This document shows positions 45,275 to 54,466 of a DNA stretch of 64,000 nucleotides, piece by piece; the first letter of the stretch is position 1, and every line of letters starts with the position of its first letter. Both the position numbers and the translations under genes were made by a program. The notes beneath the pieces are model-generated. The model worked only from the letters and a program-made list of their open reading frames with translations, was not told where the DNA came from and made no database searches. The stretch is from Mesorhizobium sp. AR02 (GTDB taxonomy: Bacteria; Pseudomonadota; Alphaproteobacteria; Rhizobiales; Rhizobiaceae). Location of the stretch: NCBI RefSeq assembly GCF_024746835.1, contig NZ_CP080531.1:4298001-4362000 (forward strand), written 5' to 3'.

Positions 45275-47170
45275 ATGCCTTTCGGACATGAATTCGAGAA
45301 ACGGCTGCAAAGACGAGCGATCAGAGATCGCCCGGCGGCGAAGCCTTGCCCGCATGTACCTCGAATTACGAGTGGCTGGGTGAAGTATAGAAGCAAGATC
45401 GCGATTGGCAAACAAGCCGAAGGCCTGCCTGTTTCCTGCAGGCCCGGCGCGCGCGGTGTGTGGTCCGCCATGCTCGCCGCTTCGATTTGTCTATGGCTCC
45501 CCACCAGTGCGTTCGCCGAGACCGCCAGCCAGATCACGCCGCCAAGTTTCCGGCCGCCACCGCAGGCCAACATGGCGGGCGTTACGATCCCGGAAGGATC
45601 GGGTCTCGAGGCGCCGGCGGGTGCCGAGAAGCTGAAGGTCAAGCTCAGGGATGTCAGCGTCGAGGGCGGCCTGCCCGATATGGCCGAGGCAACGCGCAAG
45701 ATCGTTGCGGGCCTCGCCCATCGCACGGTGACGGCGGCGGAAATCTTTGCCGCGGCGCGGGCGCTGGAGACCGAATATGGCCGCGCCGGCTATGCGCTGG
45801 TCCGGGTCGTGCTGCCGGCGCAGAAGCTCAACGACGGTGCAAGGCTCAGGCTCGTCGTTATCGACGGCTACCTCGAACGGATCGACATCAGCAACCTGCC
45901 CGAGCGCATACGCGGACGGGTCGAGGCAACGCTGGCGCCGCTGGTCGGGCAGAAAAGCATCAAGCTGTCGGCGATCGAGCGCAAGCTGCTCTTGGCCGGC
46001 GACACGCCGGGCGCCAGGCTGCGCTCGACCTTGCAGGCCGGTATCGCCAAGGGCGCCAGCGTGCTGGTCATCGACGGCAAGTACCGCCCGCTTGGCGGCC
46101 AGGTCACGGTGGACAACTCGCTGTCGCCATCGCTGCAGCGCTGGTCGACGGGCGTCGGCGTCGATTTCAACTCGCTGCTTGGCCTCGGCGAACTCGTCTA
46201 TGTGCGCATCGGCGGCTATCCCGATGGCGGCGAGAGCGGCCTGTTCACCGATGCTCCGCGCAACCGCAACTATGCCGCCGGCATCGTCGTGCCGATTGGC
46301 TATGACGGGCTGACGCTCAACCTGGAAGCCACCCGCACACGCGCCAATCCGACCGCCGAGCCCGGCACGCTCGGCTTCGGCAGCGAGTTCGAGCGTTATT
46401 CGGCCAGGCTTCGCTATCCCTGGATACGCAGCCGCGAACTGACCGTCAGCAGCGAACTCTCATTCGATGCGCAGAACGATTTTCTCAATGCGGTGACGCC
46501 GATCTCGCTGCCGATCGCCGAGGATCGGCTTCGCATCATCAGGTTCGGCACGGACGCCACCTGGTTCACGCCGCTCGGCGGCGTCTTCACCGGCAATGTC
46601 GTGGCCTCGTTCGGCATTGACGGGCTCGGCGCGCGCTCGGCCGCCGACGCCACGCCGCTGCTGCCGCTGTCGCGCCAGGGGGCCGATGCCGCCTTCCAGA
46701 AGCTCGAGGTCTCGGCCAGCTACAGCCAGCCGCTGGCCACCCATCTCGGCCTTGATCTCTACGCCCGCGCGCAGACCTCGTTCGGCAAGCCGTTGCTGCA
46801 GTCGGAGCAGATCGGGCTCACCGGCGCCAACGGCCTGTCGAGCTTCGACGCCGGCGCGCTGCAGGGCGATTCCGGCTATGTGCTGCGCGGCGAGCTGTCC
46901 TCGCCCTGGTATATGCCGTTCACCGGCGGCATCGTTTCGCTATCGCCCTATGTCTTCGGCGCTGTCGGGCAGGTCCATCTCGAAATGCCGACCGTGCTCG
47001 AGACGGCTGACATCGTCGGCGCGTCATACGGGCTTGGCCTGAAGCTCGGCACGGCGCTTGCGGGCGATGTGACCAACGCCAGCCTGACGCTGGAATGGGG
47101 CCGCCAGCATCGCGACGACCATGTGCCGACCAGCGATCGCTTTTCGCTCGCTGGCGCCATCCAGTTCTGA
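45275..47170 (+). CDS. Two-partner secretion outer-membrane transporter (TpsB, ShlB/FhaC/HecB family)
   Basis: The 631-residue protein exports the adhesin encoded just downstream. After a signal-like segment (AMLAASICLWLPTSAFAETA, about residues 68-88) come two POTRA domains (KLKVKLRDVSVEGGLPDMAE, then LRLVVIDGYLERIDISNLPE) and a 16-strand-type beta barrel from about residue 260 (LGGQVTVDNSLSPSLQRWST) ending in FSLAGAIQF, with the terminal Phe of outer-membrane proteins. The ATG at 45275 has G-rich sequence upstream (GAGGGGCGGGGGC), but gives a long N-region before the signal; a GTG at 45380 is an alternative. An extended -10-like TTGCTATAGC lies at 45164. Confidence 0.9.
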   Translation: MPFGHEFEKRLQRRAIRDRPAAKPCPHVPRITSGWVKYRSKIAIGKQAEGLPVSCRPGARGVWSAMLAASICLWLPTSAFAETASQITPPSFRPPPQANMAGVTIPEGSGLEAPAGAEKLKVKLRDVSVEGGLPDMAEATRKIVAGLAHRTVTAAEIFAAARALETEYGRAGYALVRVVLPAQKLNDGARLRLVVIDGYLERIDISNLPERIRGRVEATLAPLVGQKSIKLSAIERKLLLAGDTPGARLRSTLQAGIAKGASVLVIDGKYRPLGGQVTVDNSLSPSLQRWSTGVGVDFNSLLGLGELVYVRIGGYPDGGESGLFTDAPRNRNYAAGIVVPIGYDGLTLNLEATRTRANPTAEPGTLGFGSEFERYSARLRYPWIRSRELTVSSELSFDAQNDFLNAVTPISLPIAEDRLRIIRFGTDATWFTPLGGVFTGNVVASFGIDGLGARSAADATPLLPLSRQGADAAFQKLEVSASYSQPLATHLGLDLYARAQTSFGKPLLQSEQIGLTGANGLSSFDAGALQGDSGYVLRGELSSPWYMPFTGGIVSLSPYVFGAVGQVHLEMPTVLETADIVGASYGLGLKLGTALAGDVTNASLTLEWGRQHRDDHVPTSDRFSLAGAIQF

Positions 47171-47179
47171 GGCGTGAGC

Positions 47180-50100
47180 ATGCGAAGCCACTCACCACAC
47201 CGCCGCAACCGCGCCAGTGCGCCGCTGATGGCGCTGCTGCTGGCATCAACGGCGCTGGTCGGTTTCACATCGGCGCGGGCGCAGGAACTGCCGACCGGGG
47301 GCAGTGTTGCCTCCGGCGGCGTCACCATCTCGAACCCGTCATCCTCGCAACTGAGCATCAAGCAGTCGACCAATTCGGCCATCGTCAACTGGCAGAGTTT
47401 TTCGATCGGCGCGGGTGCGACCGTCAACATCGACCAGCCATCATCGTCGGCCACGATGCTCAACCGCGTCACCGGCGGCACGAAATCGACCATATCAGGC
47501 CAGCTCAACGCCAATGGCCAGGTGTTTCTCGTCAACCCCAACGGCATCGCCATCTCCAAGACCGGCAAGGTCAGCGCCGCCGGCTTTGTCGCGTCTTCGC
47601 TCGACATCAGCGACGATGACTTCAAGGCGGGTAAGCTGACGTTCCAGGGGAAGGGGGCTTCAGCTGCTGTCTCCAATCAGGGCTCGATCAGTATCGGCCG
47701 TGGCGGCTATGCCGCGCTGATCGGCGGCAGCGTCGACAATGCTGGCTCGATCAGCGTGCCGCTGGGCAAGGTCGGTCTGGGTTCGGGCGAGAAGGCAACG
47801 CTCGACCTTTCCGGCGACGGATTTCTCCAGGTCTCGGTGCCGACCAAGGCGGATGGCGGCAACGCACTGGTCAGCAATTCCGGCACCATCAGCGCCGATG
47901 GCGGGACAGTCGAGCTCAAGGCGGCGGCGGTGCGCGATGCGGCACGCCAGGCGGTCAACATGTCCGGTGTTGTCGAGGCGCGGACCGTCTCCGGCAAGTC
48001 CGGGGCCATTGTGCTGGGTGGCGGCGACGGTTCGGTCGAAATCTCCGGCAAGCTCGACGCTTCAGCCAAGGCAGGCGGCAAGGGCGGCAAGGTCACGGTC
48101 ACCGGCCGCAAGCTGAAGCTCAAGGCAGCCAAGGTCGATGCGTCGGGCAAGGACTGCGGCGGCACGGTCAAGATCGGCGGCGACAAGCAGGGCTCCGGCA
48201 CGTTGCAGCGCGCGGCGACGACCGAGATCGATGCAGCCACGACAATCAACGCCGATGCGACCGGCACCGGCGATGGCGGCACGGTGATCGTCTGGTCGGA
48301 CGAGCAGACGAAATTCGCCGGCAAGATCTCGGCACAAGGTGGGGCTGACGGCGGCAATGGCGGCTTCACGGAAGTCTCCGGCAAGCAGCGCCTCGACTTC
48401 ACCGGTTCCGTCGACCTGCGCGCCCGCTTCGGCGACACCGGCGATCTTCTGCTCGACCCCTACAACGTCACCATCTCGAATGGTTCCGATACCGGGGGTT
48501 TCACCGCCAGTTCCAATGACAGCGTCATCAATGTCGCCACGCTGCAGAACCAGCTGGCGCTGGCCAATGTCACCATCTCGACGGGCAGCGGCGGCGCGCA
48601 GGCCGGCGACATCACCATCGCCGCGCCGATCAGTTGGAGTGCCAACACGCTGACGCTCAGCGCCTATCACTCGATCGTCTTCAACGCCGGCGCTACGATC
48701 GGCGGTGTCGGCGGCCTGTCGCTGATCACCAACAATGGCGGCAGCGGCGGCACCATCTCCTATGCGCTTGGTGCCGCCGTGACGTTTACCGGCACGCAAG
48801 GCGCGCAGGCGCTGTCGATCAACGGCCAGAGCTACACGCTGATCTACGACGTCAACGGCCTGCAGAACATCAACACCGGTCTCACCGGCCGCTATGCACT
48901 CGCCAACACCATCGACGCGACCGTCACCTACAACTGGAACGGCCCCAAGGGCTTCATACCGATTGGCACGGACGGCAACACCAACATCCTCAACGGCGGC
49001 AACGGCTTCAACGGCACCTTCGACGGTCTCGGCAACACCATCAACTACCTATGGTCTACGCCTGGTGGAGCGAACTACGCCGGCCTGTTCGGCTATATCG
49101 GCGGTGGGGGCGCGGTACGCAATGTCGGGTTGGTCGATGCGGTCGTCATGGCGTCCTACGAGACGGGCGCCATCGCCGGTTGGAACAAAGGCTCCATCTC
49201 TGGTGTCTGGGCAAGCGGCCAGATCCACGGCGCCAGTGCGACGGGTGGATTGGTCGGTCAGAATGACGGCTCGATCACCCTGTCGTTTTCGACAGTCGGC
49301 GTGAACGCGCGCGACTACAATTCCGCCGGCGGACTGGTCGGCGCCAACACGGCGTCGGGAACCATCAGCCAGTCCTATTCAACAGGCTGGGTCCTCGGTT
49401 CGTCCTTTGTAGGCGGATTTGCCGGACTGAATCAGGGATCGATCAGCGACTCGTATTCAACCGGCCCGGCAAGTGGCATCAATGGCGGCACGCAGGTGGG
49501 CGGGTTTGTCGGGGTCAATTTTGGCACCGTCGCCAATGGCGCCTTCGATACGATGACATCCGGTCTCACCAATGCCTTCGGCAGCGGCAGCAGCCTAGGC
49601 AGTGTCATCGGTCTCGCCACCAGCGACTTCCAGAACGGCGCCGCGAATGGATTGAGTGCGGCCTTCGGCGGCGGCTCGGGGGGTCTGTATCCTTATCTGA
49701 AAAGCTTTTACCCGAACGGCGTGCAGGCAATCTCCGGCATCGCCTACAAGGACAGCGGCGTCACCCCGCTGTCGTCGGACACGCGCCAACCCTACTATGT
49801 GAAGAATCCCGGGTTGGTTACGGCTGTCGCCAACGGCATCGACCTCGGCACCGTGTCCACCGGCGTCAACGGCTACTACTATATCGCGACGCCGAACGGC
49901 ACGATCGGCAGCGCCGTGCTGGTTTATACGGTGCAGGACGGCGGCCCGGATGCCTCAGGTGCTCAGAACGGCGTGACGTTCCGCACGGGCCTGTCGGGCG
50001 GCAATGTCTCCAACCTCAACGTCTATGGCAACTGGCGTCTCGACGAGGCGGACAGCTCGATCACGTCCCTTTCGGCGCTGCAAGACGCCGCTACGGCGAC

Positions 50101-53100
50101 GGTCGGCTCGACCTATGTCGGCAGCCTGACTTTCGCCAACTGGCAGATCGAGACGGCTGCGACGACCTTCGCGATCGACCAGCTGGTGTCGATCGGCGCC
50201 GGCACGCTGGCGCTGTCGTCGAACGGCACGGTCACGCAGACGTACGGGCTGGCGGCGGCATCACTTGTTCTCGGCGGCTCTGGCGACTTCGCCCTAGGCA
50301 ATGGCGGCAATCAGATCGGCACGATCGCCGGCAATGCGGGGTCGATCAGTCTGTACGACCAAGGCGGCCTTGCCGTCGGCACCGTCTCCGGCGCGCGCGG
50401 CGTGACCACGGCCGGCGTTACCGCGACCGGCCAGGTCCAGCTGCAGACGACGGGCGACCTGACGATCGCCGCTGGCGCCAAGGTCAGTGGAACGGATCCG
50501 GTGCTGGCGGCAGGCGGCAAGTTCATCAACAGCCGCGGCAGCGATGCCGTCACCGCGACCAGCGGGCGTTGGCTGGTCTACGCCGCAGCACCCACCGGCA
50601 ACACATTCGGCAACCTCAACAGCGGCAACACGGCGGTCTGGAATACGGCGGCCGGCGCAACGGTGGGCGTGAGCGGCAACCGCTACGTCTTCGCCTACCA
50701 GCCGACGCTGACCTTCACCTCCGAAAATGCTTCGAAGATCTATGGCGACACCGCCATGCCGACATTGACCTACACGGTGTCGGGCTATCAGGCAGGGGTG
50801 ACCAACGCCTATCTCGGCGACAGCGCCAACACCGCCTTCACCGGCGCACCGTCGCTCTCGACCCCCAATACGCTTGCCACCATGCAGCTCGGAGCCGGAA
50901 CTTATACGATTACTGTCGGCGCCGGCGATATCGCTGCTTTGACCGGCTACGGGCTCGCCTTCAACAGCGCCGGATTGTTCACCGTCGCCAAGCGCGCGGT
51001 TACGGTGACGGCCGATCCTGGCCAGCAAAAGACATACGGCGACGCCGATCCAGCTGCCTACACCTATACGGTTTCGGACCTCGGCAATGGCGTCGCTCTG
51101 GCGGGCTCACTCAACCGTGACGCCGGCGAGAATGCCGGCACCTATGCCATCGGCCAGGGCACGTTGACCAACGCCAACAACACCAACTACGACATCGCCT
51201 ATGTCGGCGCCAATTTCACCATCGACAAAAGGGCGATCACCGTCACCGCCGATCAGGGGCAAAGCAAGGTCTATGGCGACAGCGATCCTGCAGCCTATAC
51301 CTACTCCGTTTCCAATCTCGGCGGCTTGTCGCTGACGGGCAGCCTCGACCGTGTAGCGGGCGAAAATGCCGGAACCTACGCCATAGGCCAGGGCACGCTC
51401 AACGTCGCGAACTCCAACTACGACATAACGTTCGTCGGCGCCGATTTCAGCATCGGCAAGCGGGCGGTCACCGTCACGGCCAATTCGGGCCTGGGCAAGT
51501 TTTACGGCGATGCCGATCCGTCGTCCTATGGCTACACCTACTCGGATCTCGGCACGGGTGTCGCTCTCGTCGGGGCGCTCGACCGCGATTCTGGTGAGAA
51601 TGTCGGTAGCTACGCCATCGGCCAGGGCACGCTGACGAATGCCGACAATTCGAACTACGACATCAGCTTCGTCAGCAAGGATTTCAGCATCGGCAAGCGC
51701 GCCGTCACCGTCACGGCCAATTCCGGGCAGGGCAAGACCTACGGCGATGCCGATCCGTCATCCTATGGTTACACTTACTCGGATCTAGGCACGGGTGTCG
51801 CTCTAGTCGGGGCGCTCGACCGCGCTTCTGGTGAGAATGTCGGTAGCTACGCCATCGGCCAGGGCACGCTGACGAATGCCGACAACTCGAACTACGACAT
51901 CACCTTCGTCAGCAAGGATTTCAGCATCGGCAAGCGCGCCGTCACGGTCACGGCCAATTCCGGCCAGGGCAAGACCTACGGCAATGCCAATCCGACCCTT
52001 GGCTACAGCTATACCGATCTTGGCAGTGGCGCCGCGCTGGTCGGCGCCCTTGATCGCGCTTCGGGCGAGGATGTCGGCACCTACGCCATCGGCCAGGGTT
52101 CGCTGACCACCGCAGACAATGCGAACTACGACATCACCTTTGTCGGCTCGACCTTCAGCATCGGCAAGCGCGCGGTCATCGTCACGGCAACCTCCGGACA
52201 AGGCAAGACCTACGGCAACGCCGACCCATCGTCATACGCCTACAGTTACTCCGACCTCGGCAGTGGTGCGGCCCTTGTCGGCGCGCTCGACCGCGCTTCG
52301 GGCGAGGATGTCGGCAGCTATGCCCTTGGCCAGGGTTCGCTGACCAACGCCAACAATTCGAATTACGACATCACCTATGTCGGTTCGAACTTCAGCATCG
52401 GCAAGCGCGCGGTCACCGTCACCGCGACCTCCGGACAGGGCAAGACCTATGGCAATGCCGATCCGTCGGCTTACGGCTATAGCTATTCGAACCTCGGCAC
52501 GGGTGTTGCGCTGGTCGGTGCATTGGATCGCGCCGGTGGCGAGAATGCCGGTACCTATGCGATCGGTCAGGGCACGCTGAGCGATGCCAACAATGCGAAC
52601 TACGACATCAGCTTCGTCAGCAACGATTTCACCATTGCCAGGCGGGCGGTCACGGTCACGGCCAATTCCGGCCAGGGCAAGACCTACGGCGATGCTGACC
52701 CGTCATCCTATGGCTATACCTACTTGGATCTCGGCACGGGCGTCGCTCTCGTCGGAACACTTGACCGCGCTGCTGGCGAGAATGTCGGAGCTTACGCCAT
52801 CGGCCAGGGCTCGCTGACCAACGCCAACAACGCGAACTATGACATCACCTTCGCCAGCGCTGATTTCGCGATCGGCAAGCGCGCCGTCACCGTCACGGCC
52901 AATGCCGGCCAGGGCAAGACCTATGGCGATGCCGATCCCTCGCTCGGCTACACCTTCTCCGACCTTGGCAGCGGCACGGCGCTTGTCGGCGCGCTCGACC
53001 GTGGCGCGGGCGAGAACGTCGGCATCTATGCGATCGGGCAAGGCACGATCACCAATGCCGCCAACGCGAACTACGACATCACCTATGTCGGCGCCAATTT

Positions 53101-53797
53101 CGCCATCGGCAAGCGGGCGGTCACGGTGACCGCCAATACCGGTCAGGGCAAGATCTACGGCAATGCCGATCCGACGCTTGGCTATACCTTCTCCGACCTT
53201 GGCAGCGGCACGGCTCTTGTCGGCGCGCTCGATCGCGCTTCCGGTGAGAATGTCGGGATCTATGCGGTCAGTCAGGGCACGATCACCAATACCGCCAACG
53301 CGAACTACGACATCACCTATGCCGGCGCCGATTTCACAATCGGCAAGCGGTCGATCACCGTCGTCGCCGACGCGCAAAGCCGGCTGCAGGGCTCAACCAA
53401 TCCGCCGCTCACCTACACGATCGGTGGGCTCGGACTGGTCGGCAGCGACACGCTCGCCGGCTCGCTCTCGACCGATGCGACCACGGCGAGTGCGCCGGGC
53501 ACCTACGCCATCGAACAGGGCAGTCTAGCCGCCTCGGCCAACTACGACCTGACCTATGTCGGCGCCGATCTGGTGGTGCAGCCAAGCAGTGCTGCGCCAT
53601 CGGCCGACACCGCCAGCGTCGTCGCCTACAGTGCGGCCAGCCATGGTGGCGGGCAACCTGTCCCGGTTTTCTTCACCGGCCAGCCAGCCGCCGGCGAAAC
53701 ACAAGCGCTGGTCGAGGATCCTCGCTTCGGCGGTCCGGCCGTCTGCCAGGGTCTTGGCGACACCGCTTCGATCTGCGCCATCGCCTCGGTCCAGTAG
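47180..53797 (+). CDS. Two-partner secretion filamentous adhesin (TpsA) with MBG repeats
   Basis: The 2205-residue protein is a secreted, beta-helical adhesin. It has a signal peptide (to about residue 37, TSARAQ), a TPS secretion domain (NSAIVNWQSFSIGAGATVNI and VFLVNPNGIAISKTGKVSAA), and a central beta-helix rich in Gly, Ser and Thr. A GLUG-like region near residues 630-760 (GLFGYIGGGGAVRNVGLVDA) follows, then a divergent MBG unit, ten closely related MBG repeats and one degenerate unit. Cys2189 and Cys2199 near the C-terminus may anchor it to the cell. The ATG at 47180 has GAGG seven bases before it; GTG at 47174 is possible. It follows tpsB by 9 bp. Confidence 0.9.
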   Translation: MRSHSPHRRNRASAPLMALLLASTALVGFTSARAQELPTGGSVASGGVTISNPSSSQLSIKQSTNSAIVNWQSFSIGAGATVNIDQPSSSATMLNRVTGGTKSTISGQLNANGQVFLVNPNGIAISKTGKVSAAGFVASSLDISDDDFKAGKLTFQGKGASAAVSNQGSISIGRGGYAALIGGSVDNAGSISVPLGKVGLGSGEKATLDLSGDGFLQVSVPTKADGGNALVSNSGTISADGGTVELKAAAVRDAARQAVNMSGVVEARTVSGKSGAIVLGGGDGSVEISGKLDASAKAGGKGGKVTVTGRKLKLKAAKVDASGKDCGGTVKIGGDKQGSGTLQRAATTEIDAATTINADATGTGDGGTVIVWSDEQTKFAGKISAQGGADGGNGGFTEVSGKQRLDFTGSVDLRARFGDTGDLLLDPYNVTISNGSDTGGFTASSNDSVINVATLQNQLALANVTISTGSGGAQAGDITIAAPISWSANTLTLSAYHSIVFNAGATIGGVGGLSLITNNGGSGGTISYALGAAVTFTGTQGAQALSINGQSYTLIYDVNGLQNINTGLTGRYALANTIDATVTYNWNGPKGFIPIGTDGNTNILNGGNGFNGTFDGLGNTINYLWSTPGGANYAGLFGYIGGGGAVRNVGLVDAVVMASYETGAIAGWNKGSISGVWASGQIHGASATGGLVGQNDGSITLSFSTVGVNARDYNSAGGLVGANTASGTISQSYSTGWVLGSSFVGGFAGLNQGSISDSYSTGPASGINGGTQVGGFVGVNFGTVANGAFDTMTSGLTNAFGSGSSLGSVIGLATSDFQNGAANGLSAAFGGGSGGLYPYLKSFYPNGVQAISGIAYKDSGVTPLSSDTRQPYYVKNPGLVTAVANGIDLGTVSTGVNGYYYIATPNGTIGSAVLVYTVQDGGPDASGAQNGVTFRTGLSGGNVSNLNVYGNWRLDEADSSITSLSALQDAATATVGSTYVGSLTFANWQIETAATTFAIDQLVSIGAGTLALSSNGTVTQTYGLAAASLVLGGSGDFALGNGGNQIGTIAGNAGSISLYDQGGLAVGTVSGARGVTTAGVTATGQVQLQTTGDLTIAAGAKVSGTDPVLAAGGKFINSRGSDAVTATSGRWLVYAAAPTGNTFGNLNSGNTAVWNTAAGATVGVSGNRYVFAYQPTLTFTSENASKIYGDTAMPTLTYTVSGYQAGVTNAYLGDSANTAFTGAPSLSTPNTLATMQLGAGTYTITVGAGDIAALTGYGLAFNSAGLFTVAKRAVTVTADPGQQKTYGDADPAAYTYTVSDLGNGVALAGSLNRDAGENAGTYAIGQGTLTNANNTNYDIAYVGANFTIDKRAITVTADQGQSKVYGDSDPAAYTYSVSNLGGLSLTGSLDRVAGENAGTYAIGQGTLNVANSNYDITFVGADFSIGKRAVTVTANSGLGKFYGDADPSSYGYTYSDLGTGVALVGALDRDSGENVGSYAIGQGTLTNADNSNYDISFVSKDFSIGKRAVTVTANSGQGKTYGDADPSSYGYTYSDLGTGVALVGALDRASGENVGSYAIGQGTLTNADNSNYDITFVSKDFSIGKRAVTVTANSGQGKTYGNANPTLGYSYTDLGSGAALVGALDRASGEDVGTYAIGQGSLTTADNANYDITFVGSTFSIGKRAVIVTATSGQGKTYGNADPSSYAYSYSDLGSGAALVGALDRASGEDVGSYALGQGSLTNANNSNYDITYVGSNFSIGKRAVTVTATSGQGKTYGNADPSAYGYSYSNLGTGVALVGALDRAGGENAGTYAIGQGTLSDANNANYDISFVSNDFTIARRAVTVTANSGQGKTYGDADPSSYGYTYLDLGTGVALVGTLDRAAGENVGAYAIGQGSLTNANNANYDITFASADFAIGKRAVTVTANAGQGKTYGDADPSLGYTFSDLGSGTALVGALDRGAGENVGIYAIGQGTITNAANANYDITYVGANFAIGKRAVTVTANTGQGKIYGNADPTLGYTFSDLGSGTALVGALDRASGENVGIYAVSQGTITNTANANYDITYAGADFTIGKRSITVVADAQSRLQGSTNPPLTYTIGGLGLVGSDTLAGSLSTDATTASAPGTYAIEQGSLAASANYDLTYVGADLVVQPSSAAPSADTASVVAYSAASHGGGQPVPVFFTGQPAAGETQALVEDPRFGGPAVCQGLGDTASICAIASVQ
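50978..53332 (+). repeat. Ten tandem MBG-type repeats within the adhesin gene
   Basis: Ten units of about 235 bases (78 residues) follow each other. The consensus is FSIGKRAVTVTANSGQGKTY, GDADPSSYGYTYSDLGTGVA, LVGALDRASGENVGSYAIGQ, GTLTNANNSNYDITFVSKD. Units 3 and 4 (from 51451 and 51688) are nearly identical at the DNA level, so copy number can change by recombination. A diverged unit precedes the array (around 50700) and another follows it (53333-53580). Confidence 0.93.
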
Positions 53798-53839
53798 GCT
53801 CTAACCTTGCTTCCGCCAGTGTGCGCGAGGGTCGAGCAG

Positions 53840-53875
53840 AAAAACCGGCGCCCCCGAAATCTGTCTGGGGCGCCG
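53840..53875 (-). terminator. Rho-independent terminator for the small exported protein gene
   Basis: Read on the minus strand, CGGCGCCCC, a 12-base loop and GGGGCGCCG form a 9-bp perfect stem, followed by GTTTTT. It lies 21 bp after the stop of the gene at 53897. On the plus strand there is no T-tract, so it serves the minus-strand gene. Confidence 0.85.
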
Positions 53876-53896
53876 AGCGGTCATTGTCGGCCCGCG

Positions 53897-54271
53897 TCAG
53901 CCGTTCGGGTAATAGCCGCCATCGGAGCCGTCACCGATGTAGAAGCCGCCGCCCGAATCGTCTTGCAGTTGCTGATCCAGGTTCTCGATCTGGCCGAGCA
54001 AGCTTTGGTATGCGCCGCCACCCGTGGCCGAGCGATGGATGCTGTCGGCCTGCATCATCAGATCGTGCTCCTGCTCAGGGGTGATCGCCTTCGCATCCAT
54101 TGCCTCGACAATCCCCTGCTTGACACCCTGCAACTGATCCAGGACCGCCCTTGCCTCGACGGACATGCCGCCGGGCTCGACCCTGTGGCGATGCACCGCG
54201 TAAGCACTCGATAAGGGCACCGCAGCCAGGAGCGATGCGATTGCTATGATCTTCGGTGTAAAACTGCGCAT
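53897..54271 (-). CDS. Small exported protein of unknown function
   Basis: The 124-residue protein starts at the ATG at 54271, behind an AAGGGAGG ribosome binding site. It has a signal peptide (MRSFTPKIIAIASLLAAVPL, then SSAYA), so it is exported to the periplasm. The mature part is helical (SVEARAVLDQLQGVKQGIVE, then AITPEQEHDLMMQADSIHRS), with a Gly/Asp/Tyr-rich tail (DDSGGGFYIGDGSDGGYYPN). The helices with a TPEQ-type turn suggest an EF-hand-like or LTXXQ-like fold, but no family is assigned. It is convergent with the adhesin gene. Confidence 0.8.
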   Translation of the reverse strand: MRSFTPKIIAIASLLAAVPLSSAYAVHRHRVEPGGMSVEARAVLDQLQGVKQGIVEAMDAKAITPEQEHDLMMQADSIHRSATGGGAYQSLLGQIENLDQQLQDDSGGGFYIGDGSDGGYYPNG

Positions 54272-54466
54272 GGTTGCGCCTCCCTTCAACGGGAAAAGCG
54301 GTAAGGCTATCGCTTTCCGATCGCGGGCAATCTGCTCCCGTCGCGTCGCGATGATCCTCTCATCGCCGGCGGTTCGTGGCCCGCACTGTCGATATAGGGA
54401 TGTATCGAGCCCGGACACGGCAAGGAACGCAAAGTTGACAGTTTGTGATCGGCAGAGAGAGCCGGC

